A stretch of DNA of 64,000 nt, taken from NCBI RefSeq assembly GCF_042242105.1, contig NC_092028.1, forward strand, positions 13,563,338 through 13,627,337, given 5' to 3'. Of the stretch, positions 49,881-64,000 are shown one piece after another. The position numbers and the translations under genes were made by a program. Source of the stretch: Pempheris klunzingeri. Lineage: Eukaryota; Chordata; Actinopteri; Acropomatiformes; Pempheridae. A model generated the notes under the pieces. It ran no database searches. It was not told the DNA's origin and saw only the letters and a list, made by a program, of their open reading frames with translations. Positions within the stretch are counted from its first letter, which is position 1. The number at the start of each line of letters is the position of its first letter.

Positions 49881-50570
49881 TGGACCCAAGAGAAAACAGC
49901 AACAGCGAGAACAGAAGACTGAGCAAAAACACGGAGAAAACTTGTAACAGGGTGGAGGAGCACAGCCACAGTTAGGGCCATGTCACTGATCCTGCAAAGC
50001 AAGATGGTGGTTCTGTGTCTGTTTCTAAAGTGTTGCACACATTTCTATGTCATTATTACTCTTTTATTGATTATTGCCTTAAAGCAATACTCTATTAAGC
50101 TGTATTTGTCTTTCTGGTTGTTTTTATTTCACTTTATTTTGTGCATTTGTGTCTTTATCATACTGCCAGTGTTCATGCTGCAAATATTAATCTGCAAATA
50201 TCCCGCTGTCCTCATTTCAGTTTGAGTATTTTATCAATAGAAACTCTTATTATACTATATTTTGAATTTACATCACAGACTTTGGGTCAAGATGTGTGTG
50301 TTTTATAGACAGAGTTGTGTATATAATACTTATCCTCACTGCGGGCCAGGAAGAGGATCAGCCAAATTAATAACTGATGCTTCATTCGTGGCCAGAAATC
50401 CAAAAACATCAAGTTTATACCGTACAAGCACTTCCACTGCTTTTCCGAATGTTTTGCTGCTGTTGTGTGTAATAGAAATGCAAACATCAGCAATGAAAGT
50501 CTTATTGTTTTCTCCTCAATAATTATTTTTGTACATTTTCATAAATAAAGAGATCTTTTCTAACTATGAC
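49881..50570 (+). terminator. PPP1R27 3' UTR with poly(A) signal
   Basis: AT-rich 3' UTR after the stop codon. A clear AATAAA at 50544-50549 would define cleavage near 50565. The open frames within it are short and have no recognisable domains. Confidence 0.6.
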
Positions 50571-50858
50571 TGAGATACTGTTGTGTAGTCTGTCTGAGAA
50601 AAATGAAAGTGTATCACAAGACCTAAAGAGAGCATACTGACATTTTCACCACTATCACTTCTAGCAGTAGTTTTTCAGCCATCCTCTTTTGTGTAAAGCA
50701 TAATTACAGTGGTGTGATATTAAACATGCATTTACTGTATATATATATATAGTCCATGGAGACATGGTGTGCCCTCAACTTTTGTCAAACTAAAATAAAA
50801 ATCATCATGTATTCTGATATGCTTGAATGGTATCCTGATGCGAAATTGTAATACAGTA

Positions 50859-50861
<3 letters not shown>

Positions 50862-50898
<37 letters not shown>
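50862..50898 (+). repeat. (GT)n microsatellite between PPP1R27 and MCRIP1
   Basis: An uninterrupted GT run of about 37 bp, about 60 bp upstream of the MCRIP1 promoter motifs. Confidence 0.9.
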
Positions 50899-50899
<1 letters not shown>

Positions 50900-50949
50900 A
50901 TTTGTTAATTATTATCAGTATCGCTGGCTGTGATATCAGATGTATGCTG

Positions 50950-51070
50950 TGAGAGCTATTTCACTTCCGTGTCTCTTCCCGGAAATGATTGGTTGGCATT
51001 GGCAACGTTTTAGCCAGGTCTAACGGCGTACACAGCCTCTGAATAAAGAAATCCAAAGGAAGGGTCATAA
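50950..51070 (+). promoter_or_regulatory. Probable MCRIP1 promoter
   Basis: This stretch holds a cluster of housekeeping promoter motifs: ETS CACTTCCG (50962-50969), a palindromic TTCCCGGAA (50976-50984), and two inverted CCAAT boxes, ATTGG, at 50988-50992 and 50998-51002. There is no TATA box. A non-coding first exon probably follows, ending near 51074 where a weak donor-like AAG/GTTTG is seen. The first coding exon appears to begin at about 51739, after an AG. Confidence 0.5.
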
Positions 51071-51211
51071 AAAGGTTTGTTGGATATTTTAACAGCTTGT
51101 ATTGAAAATTGCATCAGTGCTCTGAGTTTCTTTCAAGTAAATATTTGCGAATAACGCAACGCCAGCTGGATATTAGCTAATAGAAGCTAACGTTACGACA
51201 AGACAATGTAA

Positions 51212-51232
51212 AGCTAGCTAGCTAGCTAGCTG
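51212..51232 (+). repeat. (AGCT)n tetranucleotide run
   Basis: About five AGCT units in the MCRIP1 5' region; self-complementary. Confidence 0.8.
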
Positions 51233-51824
51233 GCTAAAGTTAGCTGAAATTATTGTGTCAGCAGATCTATAGTTAACCTCGCTGTCTCCCGGGATATAGC
51301 GGTAGGGGGACGCGAATCCGAAAAAGCACATAGGTTTTTACAGACAGTAGATACTCGTGTTGACTAGAATTTGAGCAGGGGGTTGGTGTAGCAGGTTTGG
51401 CTCTGTAGCCTGCTGCTAGCACTGCTGAAGCTACTGAAGTGAAAACGTAAACAAAAGCTCCTCAGCTAGCTAACGCCAACATTTGTCCACAGCTTACCCA
51501 TGGATGTATTAGCCTATCATAGCTATATAGAAATCATGTATAACTATGAGTTAACAACACTTGTATTGATGTTAATGTTATTTTACTTGTGAGAACTCTT
51601 CATATCGTGTAGTTTATTACAGACTAGTGAGTAGTTAGCTAATTTAACTCTGTGCTTGCATGTAAATGTAAGCATGTGCTGTGTCATTTGGAAGCTGAAA
51701 GTGGGGATGCTGTAGTTGACACTGTTGTTTATTGTTAGAATTCAGCTGAGGACTTCTGAACCTTTATATTCTTCAAATCCACTCACCATAGAGGAGCGAG
51801 GAGCGAGTACAGACTGCAAACAGA

Positions 51825-53817
51825 ATGACCAGGTCTGTAAAAGATTATGGCACTTCAGTGTGAACGTACAACATCAAACAGGCCAGTGTTAATAGACACC
51901 ATTAACATTTTAATGAAACGTAGTTTCAGGTGTGTGCTGTTTTGGACTTGAGGCACAGAATGATATTATGTGACATGCATGTCTGTTATTACTACTAATT
52001 CAGCTGTTCTCATGTTTCTGAAGCTCATCTGCTCCCAGGATGGTGAATAGTTACAAGCGGACTTCAAGCCCCCGATCCCCTACTAACAGTGGGGAGCTTT
52101 TCACTCCAGCACATGAGGAAAATGTGCGCTTTATACATGATAGTAAGTATGCCCCCCTCCAACATCGACAAGTTATAATCTAAACATTTTATTCTACAAA
52201 TGATCAGAATAATAGACCTCTCAGAGCTAAAAATGTATTTGTGTCGCTTTAGGACAGCTTTGGTTCAACTTTATTTCCTGTAGGTTATTGGTATAAACAA
52301 AAATGGCAACATAAAAATAAAGTCTGACCTGTTTAGATCTTTTATATTTTAATCTCTGAAATTCAAACACAGTCATTTTGTTTGTCTCACTGGCATGTAT
52401 AATGGCAGCTCATACCACTTAAATACAGAGGCACACTGTCAAGCATTTCTTTCAAAATCCATTTCACATATTAAAGTAGAATCGTTGATACTATGAACTA
52501 GATAGACTCCTTTTGATCATGTCTGCCATTAGTAGTAGTATAACATGAAATTAGATAGCACAAATGTTTGCATCTGTTACATTAATTCATGTTGACATCA
52601 CTGACCCATTATTGACTCACAGCTTGAATGATTTCATCAGCTTATAGAGCAAGAAAACATGTTATGTGCCCACTTGGATGTGACGACACAATTTGTAAAC
52701 GGCGATGGCGTTACAGCACTTCCGCCTGTCAGTGTGCCGTCCCTCTCTGCAATGCAAGAGGCCAAACTAGACAGCCTCTCATTCTCAACACTGCTACTCA
52801 ATGCTACATCTGTTTTCACTGTTTGCAAAGCCAAAGGAACCACTCTTTGTTTACTGTGTGGATTTTAAAGGTGCCCTGTGGAGTTTTCCTCTAAACACAC
52901 AAAACATTTGTTTGCATTCAATGTTAACTCATCACTCACTCAAAAAAGCATTTGTGTCCTGCTGTGTTACTGCCACCTATAGATCAGTAGAACAACCTGA
53001 AACCATTAGCAGGAATACTTATCGTATTTACACGAGATAAGCAAGACAAGGACCCACTCAGAAAAACACTCCATGGCATTACTGTAAGTTTAAAACTCTG
53101 TAGCGAAAGTATAAATCCTGATGATAGAAGTGTACGTGAGGTAGGTCTGAGTGTTTGAGCAGCGACTGGACAGTGTGGTGCTAATGGCCACAGCCCACAC
53201 TTCAGATTTTGCTTTTCAATGGTTTCATTTTAACCGTCATCATTAAAAGGATAAGTAGTGCTAAAGTATCTGAATTGGACATCTTAATTTGCCCACTGTT
53301 GAGTATAAGCACTGGATTTGAAGCACTTACTTTGAAAAGGGCTCAAGAGTGAATTTGCACATTACCAAATGCCAGCACACTGTCTCAGAAAAGAGCACTT
53401 AAAATGTCTCACCTTCGTTAAGCTGAACTTCTTATTAACCTCCAATCTGTACTTCAGTCTGTCTTTTTACTAACAAGTCTGCAGTGGAGGATATAATTTC
53501 CTAAATGTAACAAAAGCATTGTTGTCTTTTCTCTTTCACAGCCTGGCAGTGTGTGCTTAGAGACATCAGATCAACACAAAATAGTGAACGTAATGACCGT
53601 GGACCACAGGAGTATGTGGAGAAGAACCCAAATCCTAACTTACATTGTAAGTTCACTTATTAGTGAGTTGTATTTTATTTTTATGTCGCACTAAAGGATT
53701 AAATTAATCAAGCACTGGCCAGTGAACAATTTGTTTCTGTGTGCCCTTGCAGCTTTCACACCGGTGGACCTGAGTGACCTCAAGAAACGCAACACACAGG
53801 ACTCCAAGAAGTCCTAG
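51825..53817 (+). CDS. mcrip1: MAPK-regulated corepressor-interacting protein 1 (FAM195B), 4 coding exons
   Basis: MCRIP1 binds CtBP and restrains its repression of epithelial genes; ERK phosphorylation changes that binding. Coding exons 51825-51832, 52024-52142, 53542-53646 and 53753-53817 join to 98 residues, close to human (97). The first coding exon carries only 8 nt of coding sequence, and the join gives MTSS at the N-terminus as in human. Conserved blocks: KRTSSPRSP, FTPAHEENVRFI, YVEKNPNPNL, PVDLSDLKKR, and the terminal TQDSKKS. PVDLS matches the CtBP-binding PxDLS motif; SPRSP and FTP keep the proline-directed Ser/Thr sites. All introns are GT-AG. It lies between PPP1R27 and ALYREF on the same strand. 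Confidence 0.94.
52866..53092. repeat. MITE-like element in MCRIP1 intron
   Basis: The left end GGTGCCCTGTGGAGTTTTCC faces a right end GAAAAACACTCCATGGCATT, giving imperfect terminal inverted repeats. The inside has TTACTGCCACCTATAG, a phrase common in short teleost elements. It lies between MCRIP1 coding exons 2 and 3. Confidence 0.4.
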
Positions 53818-54530
53818 TCTTTCTCACGATGGTCCAGTCGCTTTTTTTTTTCCACCCATTATCCTCGAGAACTTCTCCTCCATCAGCCAGAAAGTCAGCC
53901 CCGTTGGCCAGTCTAGCACAGAACGCCAATCTGGTTTTTAAACCTTGGACCATAGCAGCCCCGCCTCTTTCTTTACCCTCTACACCTGACTACAAAGAAA
54001 AGAAGTGGGATTCCAGGGAGCACAAATTCTCCCGTCTCTTGGTTCATGTTTTTTTAAAGTCACAAAATCGTCACATGTACTTTCTTTGTGTGGATGGGAC
54101 TGATGCAAACTTTCATCAAAATTTGCTGACATCTGATGCTGAGGTACAAACTGCTGACACTCTCCACAGGACACAAGAGACTGCAGTCTTAAATCCAAAC
54201 CCTGTTTTCTTTACTACTGCTACTTATATGACTTTGGAGGAAAATGTGAAAGGGCTGACTTCTATTTTTATTTTATTTTTTAGTTTGTTTTGGAAGATAG
54301 TTTGATCAGTAAATTGTAGAAGTAATGGAATTGTCACATTGGATACACACTTTATGGGCAAGTTTTGGAAGCCAAATGCAATGTAGAAGGCCAACATTTT
54401 TATTATAAATTTTCTTGCCCTCAAATGGACTTTACTAAATAGAGACCTTCCCGAGTATGCTGCCCTGGTTAACCCCCCCTCCCCAAGCCTTGAAACAAAA
54501 TGTTGAATAAAAGAATTTTACAGTACTCCT
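53818..54530 (+). terminator. MCRIP1 3' UTR with poly(A) signal
   Basis: The 3' UTR ends at an AATAAA at 54506-54511. It contains a 158-codon open frame (53829-54305) beginning 12 nt after the stop codon in a different frame, with no domain I recognise; I treat it as untranslated. Confidence 0.6.
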
Positions 54531-55084
54531 GCTTGTATTGATCCTACATAAATATCAACTATGGCAAACATGCAGAAAGGAACCTAAATGAAACTTACTC
54601 TGAATCTTACGCTAGGGGGAATTTCATAAAGCCAGATAATGGTAAGAAACGATCATGCTAGTGATACTGACTATACTGATTTTAGAGCGGCAGCCAATGA
54701 TTATTTTCATTGTAAATTTTTTTTTAGTTGATTAATTAGTTTTATTAATTACTAATTACTAAAAACTTTAAAAAGTACATGATTTCTTAGAGTCAACGAT
54801 GACATTCAAAGTCCTTAGCTTGTCTGGCTGTAGATATTTAGTTTCATGCCATAGAAGGCTAATACTCACATTTAAGAGGCTGGAATTAGCCTAAGAAACA
54901 GTTAGTCTAATGAACTGATTATCAAACTGACTGCTGATTCATTTTATATCAATCAAGTGACTAATGTTTTAACTTAAACCTTTAACTGGTTTGACACAAA
55001 ACCTTTACTATAAGTAGGCCTATGTGTTTTGGGGGGAGGTGCTGATCAGTGCTAATAAAGTACATTTTGTAGGCGTTTCTTGTG

Positions 55085-55272
55085 TCACGCATATTACGCG
55101 ATGACGTGCTTTTTACGTACAGTACGTGCCGGAGCGGTTGGTCTATATCCTGCAGACGGTGGCTCATTGTGTTTTGTCGCCGGTGAAGAGAGCGTCGAGC
55201 TAAGAGGGACCAAGCGAGGCTAGGGTGTATTTTTATACTTTATTCACAGTTTAGCATTATTGGGGCAGCATA
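55085..55272 (+). promoter_or_regulatory. ALYREF promoter and 5' UTR
   Basis: A CpG-containing segment just upstream of the ATG. It carries a CRE-like ATGACGTG (55101-55108) and several CG dinucleotides continuing into exon 1 and intron 1. No convincing TATA box is seen. The exact start site cannot be read from sequence. Confidence 0.45.
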
Positions 55273-57863
<2,591 letters not shown>

Positions 57864-58150
57864 GAAACTAAGCTCCTCCTGGTTGTCGTCCCTTCCTGTC
57901 TGCACAGAAGGGTGGTTGTTACAAATGTGCAGAATATTTTACACTTGGTCGTCTTCTGATGTGATTGAAATTATTGTCCCAACCTCTTGTTTTAAATGCT
58001 CCGAAAGTGTTTTTTACCAGATTTTTTTTTTTTCCCTTTTCTGATGAAAATGGTTTTGGCTGTAGGTTAATGTGAGCTGGGATTTCCCAGTTCTTTTCCT
58101 CTACCCTGTAGTGAATGGAACTTGTAATAAAACCTGCAGTGCATATTAAC
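57864..58150 (+). terminator. ALYREF 3' UTR with poly(A) signal
   Basis: A short 3' UTR with AATAAA at 58126-58131. Cleavage is expected near 58150. Confidence 0.65.
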
Positions 58151-59254
58151 CAAATGCTGTTTCCCTGTGTTTATGTCTGCATGTCCATTCAGTTTTAAAA
58201 TGCCCTTTAAATTTTTTTTACAAAGAAAGCCCTTGAAGTTTTGTGGCGAGATAGTTTTGCCTGCTTTATACTTGGTCTTCAACGGTTTCAAATCTGAAGA
58301 CTGCCTACAAATTTATATTTTATATTGATTGAAATCAAGTGATTGTAGTTGGTAACCAGGTTTTTAGGTTGGATCTTAAGCAACATCTCAACTTGAAAGG
58401 ATTTGAGCCTTTGGAAGCAACACATCTTTCAGTGGGTTTAGTGATTGTCTCAGCAAGAATTTTGTGTAGAAAACAAGTTCCTGAAGAGATTTAAATGTTT
58501 TGAAATCTATGTAGGTTCACAACAACCAATAAAATATGATCCAAATACAGACATAAAATAACCACATAAGCGTTTAAGCATGAGTCTGAAAGCTAGTTTA
58601 CATGAGACTGGTGGAGCTGCCACTGTACTAGTAACTTAAAGTTGATAATATGAGTTGGTTGTCAGTCTGTAAACATGACTTGTCTGAAAGGGGAAGTTTC
58701 CCACAGCTGAGCAGTGTCCTTGTCAGAACTGAACACAAACATGATTTTCTCACAGGTCAGGTTTTAACGCACCACCACACCACAGCAGCTAGATGTCGTC
58801 CTGCTCTGCATCAAGCACACAGCAGATGTCGTGACGTGAGCCGACCAGTTTTTGAACTGTGCTTCGCGGCACCTGCCTGCCACGCCTGTTATGTAACGTT
58901 ACCGCCTCCATGGATTAAGGACTTTGTGGCTGTTTGCTGCAGCTGGGAGAGGACGGAGACAGGCGGAGGGGAAGAGAGCAAAGTGTGTGTTAAGTTTGAA
59001 ACTTTAAAAGCAAACTGTGTGAATGTGCAGCACCGATCTGCGTGGCCACGCGTGTTGCAAGCGCAAGTAACCCGGAAGCGTGTCTGAGGAAATGTGTCTG
59101 AATTATTAACTAATACAGTTTCCGGTTAGATTTTCACGATTAAAGCAGAGAGCTTTTCCTCTTTTACCTTTTGTTTTTGATTTATTTATTAAGTATCTGC
59201 ACAACATTCATATAGTGGTGTCCTACGAGCGGGTGGACAAACTATTTCTGACAT
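58151..59254. other. Intergenic downstream of ALYREF
   Basis: No supported gene. A moderately CpG-rich part at about 58,780-59,080, with an ETS-like CCCGGAAG (59070-59077), spans a 145-codon frame without a recognisable domain. Confidence 0.45.
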
Positions 59255-59875
59255 TATAGGGTTGCCAAGTAGAAGTACTAATACGGCAAAGTAAAAATCA
59301 TCTTCTTTAAAAGTACTGCTTTGTAATTTTGCATAAAAGTAAGTCATAGAATTAACAGTCAACTGCACTTCAAAGTGTTAAAAGTACTACTCATTGTGTA
59401 GGATGAGTACTAATGTAGAATAGTGTATTCCTTATATTGTTAATGCACTGACATGCATTTTAATGTTGCAGTTGATCTAGGACTCAGATCTTTTACTTAA
59501 GTAATACTATAGTGTAGAAATACCCTGTTACAGGTAAAGGTCCTGCATTCAGCATTTTACTTAAGTAAATATGCATATCAAACATATCATCATTCATGTA
59601 ACAGTACATACTTTATATATTGTTGGGTATCTTGTAAATCCCCATCCTGAGAGTACACAATTTTTTCTCGGTTGTATTTTGAAAGATAAATAAAAATCTG
59701 CAATGTAACTAAAATAACCAAATAAATTTAGTGGAGTAAAAAGTACAATAATTCCACAAGTACAAGTTTAGAGCAACATCAAATGAAAATAGTCAAATAA
59801 AGGTACAAATACATCAAACCTCTCCTTGAGTGCAGTACTTTAGTAAATGTATTTAGTTACTTTGCACCAGTGCCA
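59255..59875. repeat. AAGTAAAAGTAC-family repeat, long copy
   Basis: It contains AGAAGTACTAATACGGC, CTTTTACTTAAGTAATACTA, TGTTACAGGTAAAGGTCCTG, CATTTTACTTAAGTAAATAT and, at the right end, GTGCAGTACTTTAGTAAATG with TTTAGTTACTTTGCACC. This dispersed teleost family is also present at 40,715-41,090. It separates ALYREF from the next putative promoter. Confidence 0.6.
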
Positions 59876-60029
59876 CTCAACATAAATAGATCGACAATGC
59901 AGATAAATATGGGGGAGTGAAAAAAAACAAACAAAAAAAAAACCAATATCTCTCTTTGAATTGTGCCAGGTAAAAATAAAACAAAAAATCCCCTCACATC
60001 GTGTGTCAATGGGCGTGCTTTTATTTTGA

Positions 60030-60156
60030 AGGCGGTACACCGGATGTTGTGTGTCCTCCATTAGCGGCTCTTGGCTCAGATTTTGCTCCGCCGCTTCACT
60101 TCTCTCCTCTCAGCACCATCCACAGGACGCTGTCCCAGCCTCCCAGCGGTATAACG
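60030..60156 (+). other. Probable non-coding first exon and promoter of a further gene
   Basis: A CpG-containing stretch with an ETS-like ACCGGAT ends at a strong donor, ACG/GTAAGAG (60157). It has no long open frame starting with a good ATG. It looks like a 5' UTR exon on the plus strand with its coding exons beyond 64,000 or not recognisable here. ARHGDIA, a neighbour of ALYREF in human, is one possibility, but nothing in the sequence proves it. Confidence 0.35.
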
Positions 60157-61536
60157 GTAAGAGTGGACCAAACACTCGGTAAACTCTTCTAATAACTCGG
60201 TTTAGCCGCTAAACGCACTTATCTGAGCTGCTGTAGCGCATTTAGCAAGTTTCCCGGCAGTTCGTGAGGAAGCGTTAGCAACTTAACCAACGTTTCCCCA
60301 TGAACGTGAATTCATGAAAGGAGGAATTTGTTTGCCAAAGAGCAACTTCCTGCATTCAGGGCTCTGCCTTTTTAGTCTACATTTACCTCACTGTAGACGT
60401 AGATTCAGTCTCTCAAACGCTCAATTCTTCAATTTAAAGCCAAGTTATTTTAAAGTTATCCGGCTGCAGTGAGGAGTTTAGGAGCAATTATTAGTTAGTA
60501 GTTCATTTCCGGATGTGGAGGCTGCTCCGAGCTGCCGTTAGGTAACGACAGTGTCATCCATTACACTTTGGCCAAGAGTTCACAATAAAACACACAATCA
60601 GTGGATGCGTTGATTAGTGGAGCCAAAGTTTATGAAATGATTAGTTTTAACTTGCTTTAAACGTGGCCCGACTTGTCATGTGCTAGCATGAGGAACATTT
60701 TCTGCCACTTCCTGGATCTCTTTTAATTTGAACTGTGCTGCTGCGGGGCTCACACCTTAAATCAGCCACCATCTTGGCTTTTTGAAGGCTCTCGCAGTCA
60801 GGTGCACATTGATCACATCTGCTGAGGTGAATCCTGCCTCGAGTGACAGCCACTTCTCTGTGTTTCTGTGTGGCAGTGCAGCTGTGTGTTTAGTTGATGA
60901 GGTAGATCACCCAAACCGTGAATCCTGCTTTTCCTTCCTCTGTGTCTGATAAATTTGATTTGACTTGACTTGATTTTTCACCTTTCTGTCATGGCTCAAA
61001 CATGAGACTTTGCAGCCTTGCAGCTGACCCTCATTTGGCAGTTTGTGTCTCTGGTTTGAGCGGGTTGACACTGAGTCGCCCTCAGGAAATACAGTTAACT
61101 ACTGTAAAAGACGAGCATGTAGCATTTTCATTTTGGGTGTCTACCGGACATCAGTATAATAAGCTTTGAACATGTTCATGCAGATAATAGAGAGGAGTGC
61201 AAGGTTCAAAACCACAGTCATGAGCTATAAAATATTGTGTTCTGATTGAAGTGAAGGTGTGTCTGATTTAAAAGAACTTCTGCTTCACTAATGCAACAGT
61301 GTATTCGCTATGTCTATATTATCCTATTCTGAACCATTTTGAGGACCGATACGGTTCAGTCTTTTTCTTCGTGACCTCCTTTTTTGTAAGAGTTAACTGT
61401 ATCTGTGTGTGCTTTGTACAATTTTAGCAGCCTCTCTAAGCCTTCCATGACAAGTCATGTCAGTGGCCCCTTCTGTTTTAGCTCAGTGTCCCAGGGGAAT
61501 AGGTGCAGGGATGCTAGCCAGACCCCCTGCCCCCAG

Positions 61537-61589
<53 letters not shown>

Positions 61590-64000
61590 TCAGACCAGTG
61601 GGAGCTACTAATGATTAGCCTTTCCTCCTCACATTGTGTGGTCCTCCTCAGCCTCAACCGCAGCCTTCAGAGGGACATCCTGCACTTCAAGGCTGGGAAA
61701 TGTTAGTAGTCTTATTAAATGGTAAATAGTTTTTAAGTTTTGCCCGTAACACGTTCATGTTTGAGAGAAACCATTATACAGCTGTAATTCTGCCTTGTGA
61801 AGAGTCCGAGGCTGTTGCCCAGGGAGGGAGCCTGAATCTGGGCAGAGACTCTGTGCTGAGACTCCTGCATAGGAGGGGAATAAGCTCTGACCTTATAGCT
61901 GGCACCTTGGCTATCCCATTCACTGGCAGCTTCCTGCTGCTGCATGCAGGGATTTCTCACCGGCTATTTTTAAAGCTTCCTATTTGTTCTGGTTCTTCCT
62001 GAGATAGAATCGTGTTTTGTTTCATTCTCTCTCACGGCCACGTCTCGTCTCTGTTGCTCGTTTTCCTTGCAATCAGATTATTCTTCTCTACTGATATAAT
62101 GATTTGTGTGACAGACAAGTTTTCTCACTCCTTCTCTATTTCTGGTGAGGTTTGGTTCCTCTGTATTGCATCAGATTTGCTAAGAGCTCTTGGTGCAACA
62201 CTTCCTGCAAGCTTTGCTATGTGTAGCACTACATCCTCAACTTGGTGAGACCCAGCATTAGTTTATCTACTAGCATCACATCAAACCAGTGCCAGCGTTC
62301 TTTTGCATTTATATCATCACGGCAATGTTAGAATATGATTATGTTGGGTTGACTGTGTTAGAACAGTAAGAGGATGAGTTGTGCTTCAGGTTTGCAGTGT
62401 GTGGTTTAGCGCTCTAAAGGATATGAATCATCAAGCCTGAAAAAGGAAGTTTGCAGCAATTTCTTGACTGACAAAATGTGCCAGGTGGCAGGTGACTATA
62501 ACTTAAAAACCTAAATCAACATTTAAATGGCTGCAAGAGTTGAGTTTCACAGGAGTATCTGCTGATATGCTTCAAATTCTATTCAGTTGTATGCATGAAA
62601 AGGTTTTACTTAAGGACATAAATGTGATGAAGGCTTCAAAGATAGGTGTGTAAGTTGCATATGAGTGGATGCATTAGCTGCATTAACACAACGGATGCAC
62701 TGGTTTCAACAGCTCCAGTTGCATTACATAGAACTGTTGCAGAATCACTTATTCACAACATCCTGAGGGGCCAAAATGTTGATTTGAATCAAGTGTTGCA
62801 CCTCGACTTGATGAGCTTTTTTTTTTTTTTCTTTTCTTTTTTTTTTTAAAGCAGCAAGGATACATTGAAGTGTAGAGAACTCTTGTGGATAAAAGGGACA
62901 AATGCAAAGGTCTCTGGCACACTGAGTGTTGCATTAGAGGCTAACAGAGATCAAAGCAGCCACGGATCTGTGGGTGACATCCTCAATAGGAAGGTGAGGC
63001 CAGGAGCCAAATGTCACCTCACAAAGGTCGCAGAATCCCGGGCACTTTTAGTGAAGCAACAGCATGTCTGCTGTGCACGATGGCAGCGACTGTGGTCCAA
63101 CTTCAAGGCTCCTGTTAAATTTCATGGTTTTCGGATGTCTGGCTACCATATGCCTGCTGCCTCTTTCAGTGATGCCAGTATTATCCATACATGAAGATGT
63201 AGGTCTACGGCTTTGTATTATGTAGTTTTCCTTAAACCTTTAGGCAATAACATTAAATGTCGTCCTGTCTTTTTAAATATTTGACCAGACAGGACCATGG
63301 AGATGATCGCCAGTGCCTTCAGAAGATCAAATCAGACCATTCGTAGAATAAACCAAAGAAGTATTCATTGTTTCGTTGTAGTTTTTGTTTCAGATTAAGC
63401 TTGAGAAAAGAAATATGTGACTAACTGATAGGATTTCTCTGGCTAATTATTTGAGCAATTTTTTTATTCTTTCTCTAGTATTATTATCCCTTAATGAATG
63501 AATGAACAGAAGCGCTAGTGCTTATTAAAAACCAGAGGTGATCCCAGAGAAGCATTATCTTCTGTAAAAGACTGATGATTAATAGCTGATTAAAAACTAC
63601 TAATCAGCTGAAGATGGACAATTACTAAGATTCTTAGCAAGATATTCAGTGATTGATTACACTAAGCTAGAAAAAAAGTGAGATGTATGAGAATAGTTAA
63701 CACCGGTAGGAGTAGGATTTTCCATATTCATACAAAAATAATCCCCTCTAATCATCTCTTACGACCCGTCAGAATCGTGTGCCGGTATCTGTATCTGCAG
63801 GGCCTCTGCCATTATTTTCTTATTTCGCTGTGTTTCTTGGCATCAACCTTTAAGCAGTGGCTGTGTAGCCCCCAGCCAACAGCAACCAGGTGCCAGATCG
63901 TAAGCAGCCAAGAAAAACTTAAATATAGCATGGCGAGATGCCTGACTGGCAAAGCTCATTCCAAAATGAGGGTGAACTTGGCTTTCACCCGTTGACAAGC
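60157..64000. other. Probable first intron or intergenic, no coding exon recognised
   Basis: No exon with recognisable coding content. It has a (CA)n run at 61540-61584 and a T-rich tract at 62818-62848. The 109-codon frame at 62865-63194 is unrecognised. Confidence 0.45.
61540..61584 (+). repeat. (AC)n microsatellite
   Basis: An AC run of about 45 bp, the longest dinucleotide tract in the window. Confidence 0.9.

Overview
This is nuclear DNA from a vertebrate, almost certainly a spiny-rayed teleost fish. The genes have short exons with GT-AG introns and recognisable vertebrate orthologues. The intergenic DNA is AT-rich, full of (CA)n microsatellites and interspersed families familiar from teleost genomes. 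There is no operon structure, no rRNA, no CRISPR array and no phage.

Layout. 1-27,200: no gene that I can support, only fragments of interspersed repeats, a roughly 1 kb hAT-type DNA transposon relic (23,593-24,601) with target-site duplications, and a perfect 15-bp hairpin (18,784-18,821). 27,438-37,119: a complete PECAM1 (CD31) orthologue on the plus strand with 15 coding exons. It encodes a signal peptide, six Ig domains, one membrane segment and a long tail with three ITIM/ITSM-like tyrosine motifs; the joined exons sum to 2,388 nt, an exact multiple of three (795 aa). 37,284-47,900: gene-poor repeats and microsatellites. 48,343-49,880: PPP1R27 (3 coding exons, 235 aa), an ankyrin-repeat regulator of protein phosphatase 1 with an unusual tyrosine/threonine-rich N-terminal extension and a TATA-type promoter. 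51,825-53,817: MCRIP1 (4 coding exons, 98 aa), the ERK-regulated CtBP-binding protein, with a CpG/ETS/CCAAT housekeeping promoter. 55,273-57,863: ALYREF (6 coding exons, 271 aa), the TREX mRNA-export adaptor. 60,050-60,156: a probable non-coding first exon of a further plus-strand gene whose coding part lies beyond the window. 

All four identified genes are on the plus strand. From memory, PPP1R27, MCRIP1 and ALYREF are neighbours on human 17q25.3 and PECAM1 is on 17q23.3, so the window looks like a rearranged piece of a chromosome-17-like linkage group. The genes do not form one pathway: PECAM1 is an endothelial/leukocyte adhesion and inhibitory receptor, PPP1R27 a muscle-associated PP1 inhibitor, MCRIP1 a transcriptional switch and ALYREF an mRNA-export factor.

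I did not find a new multi-gene system. The points most worth a second look are the pentad-periodic Tyr/Thr domain of PPP1R27, a canonical third ITIM at the end of fish PECAM1, a consensus oestrogen-response element inside a dispersed repeat, and the intact ends of the hAT relic. Family names come from recognition of the translated sequence; no database search was run.
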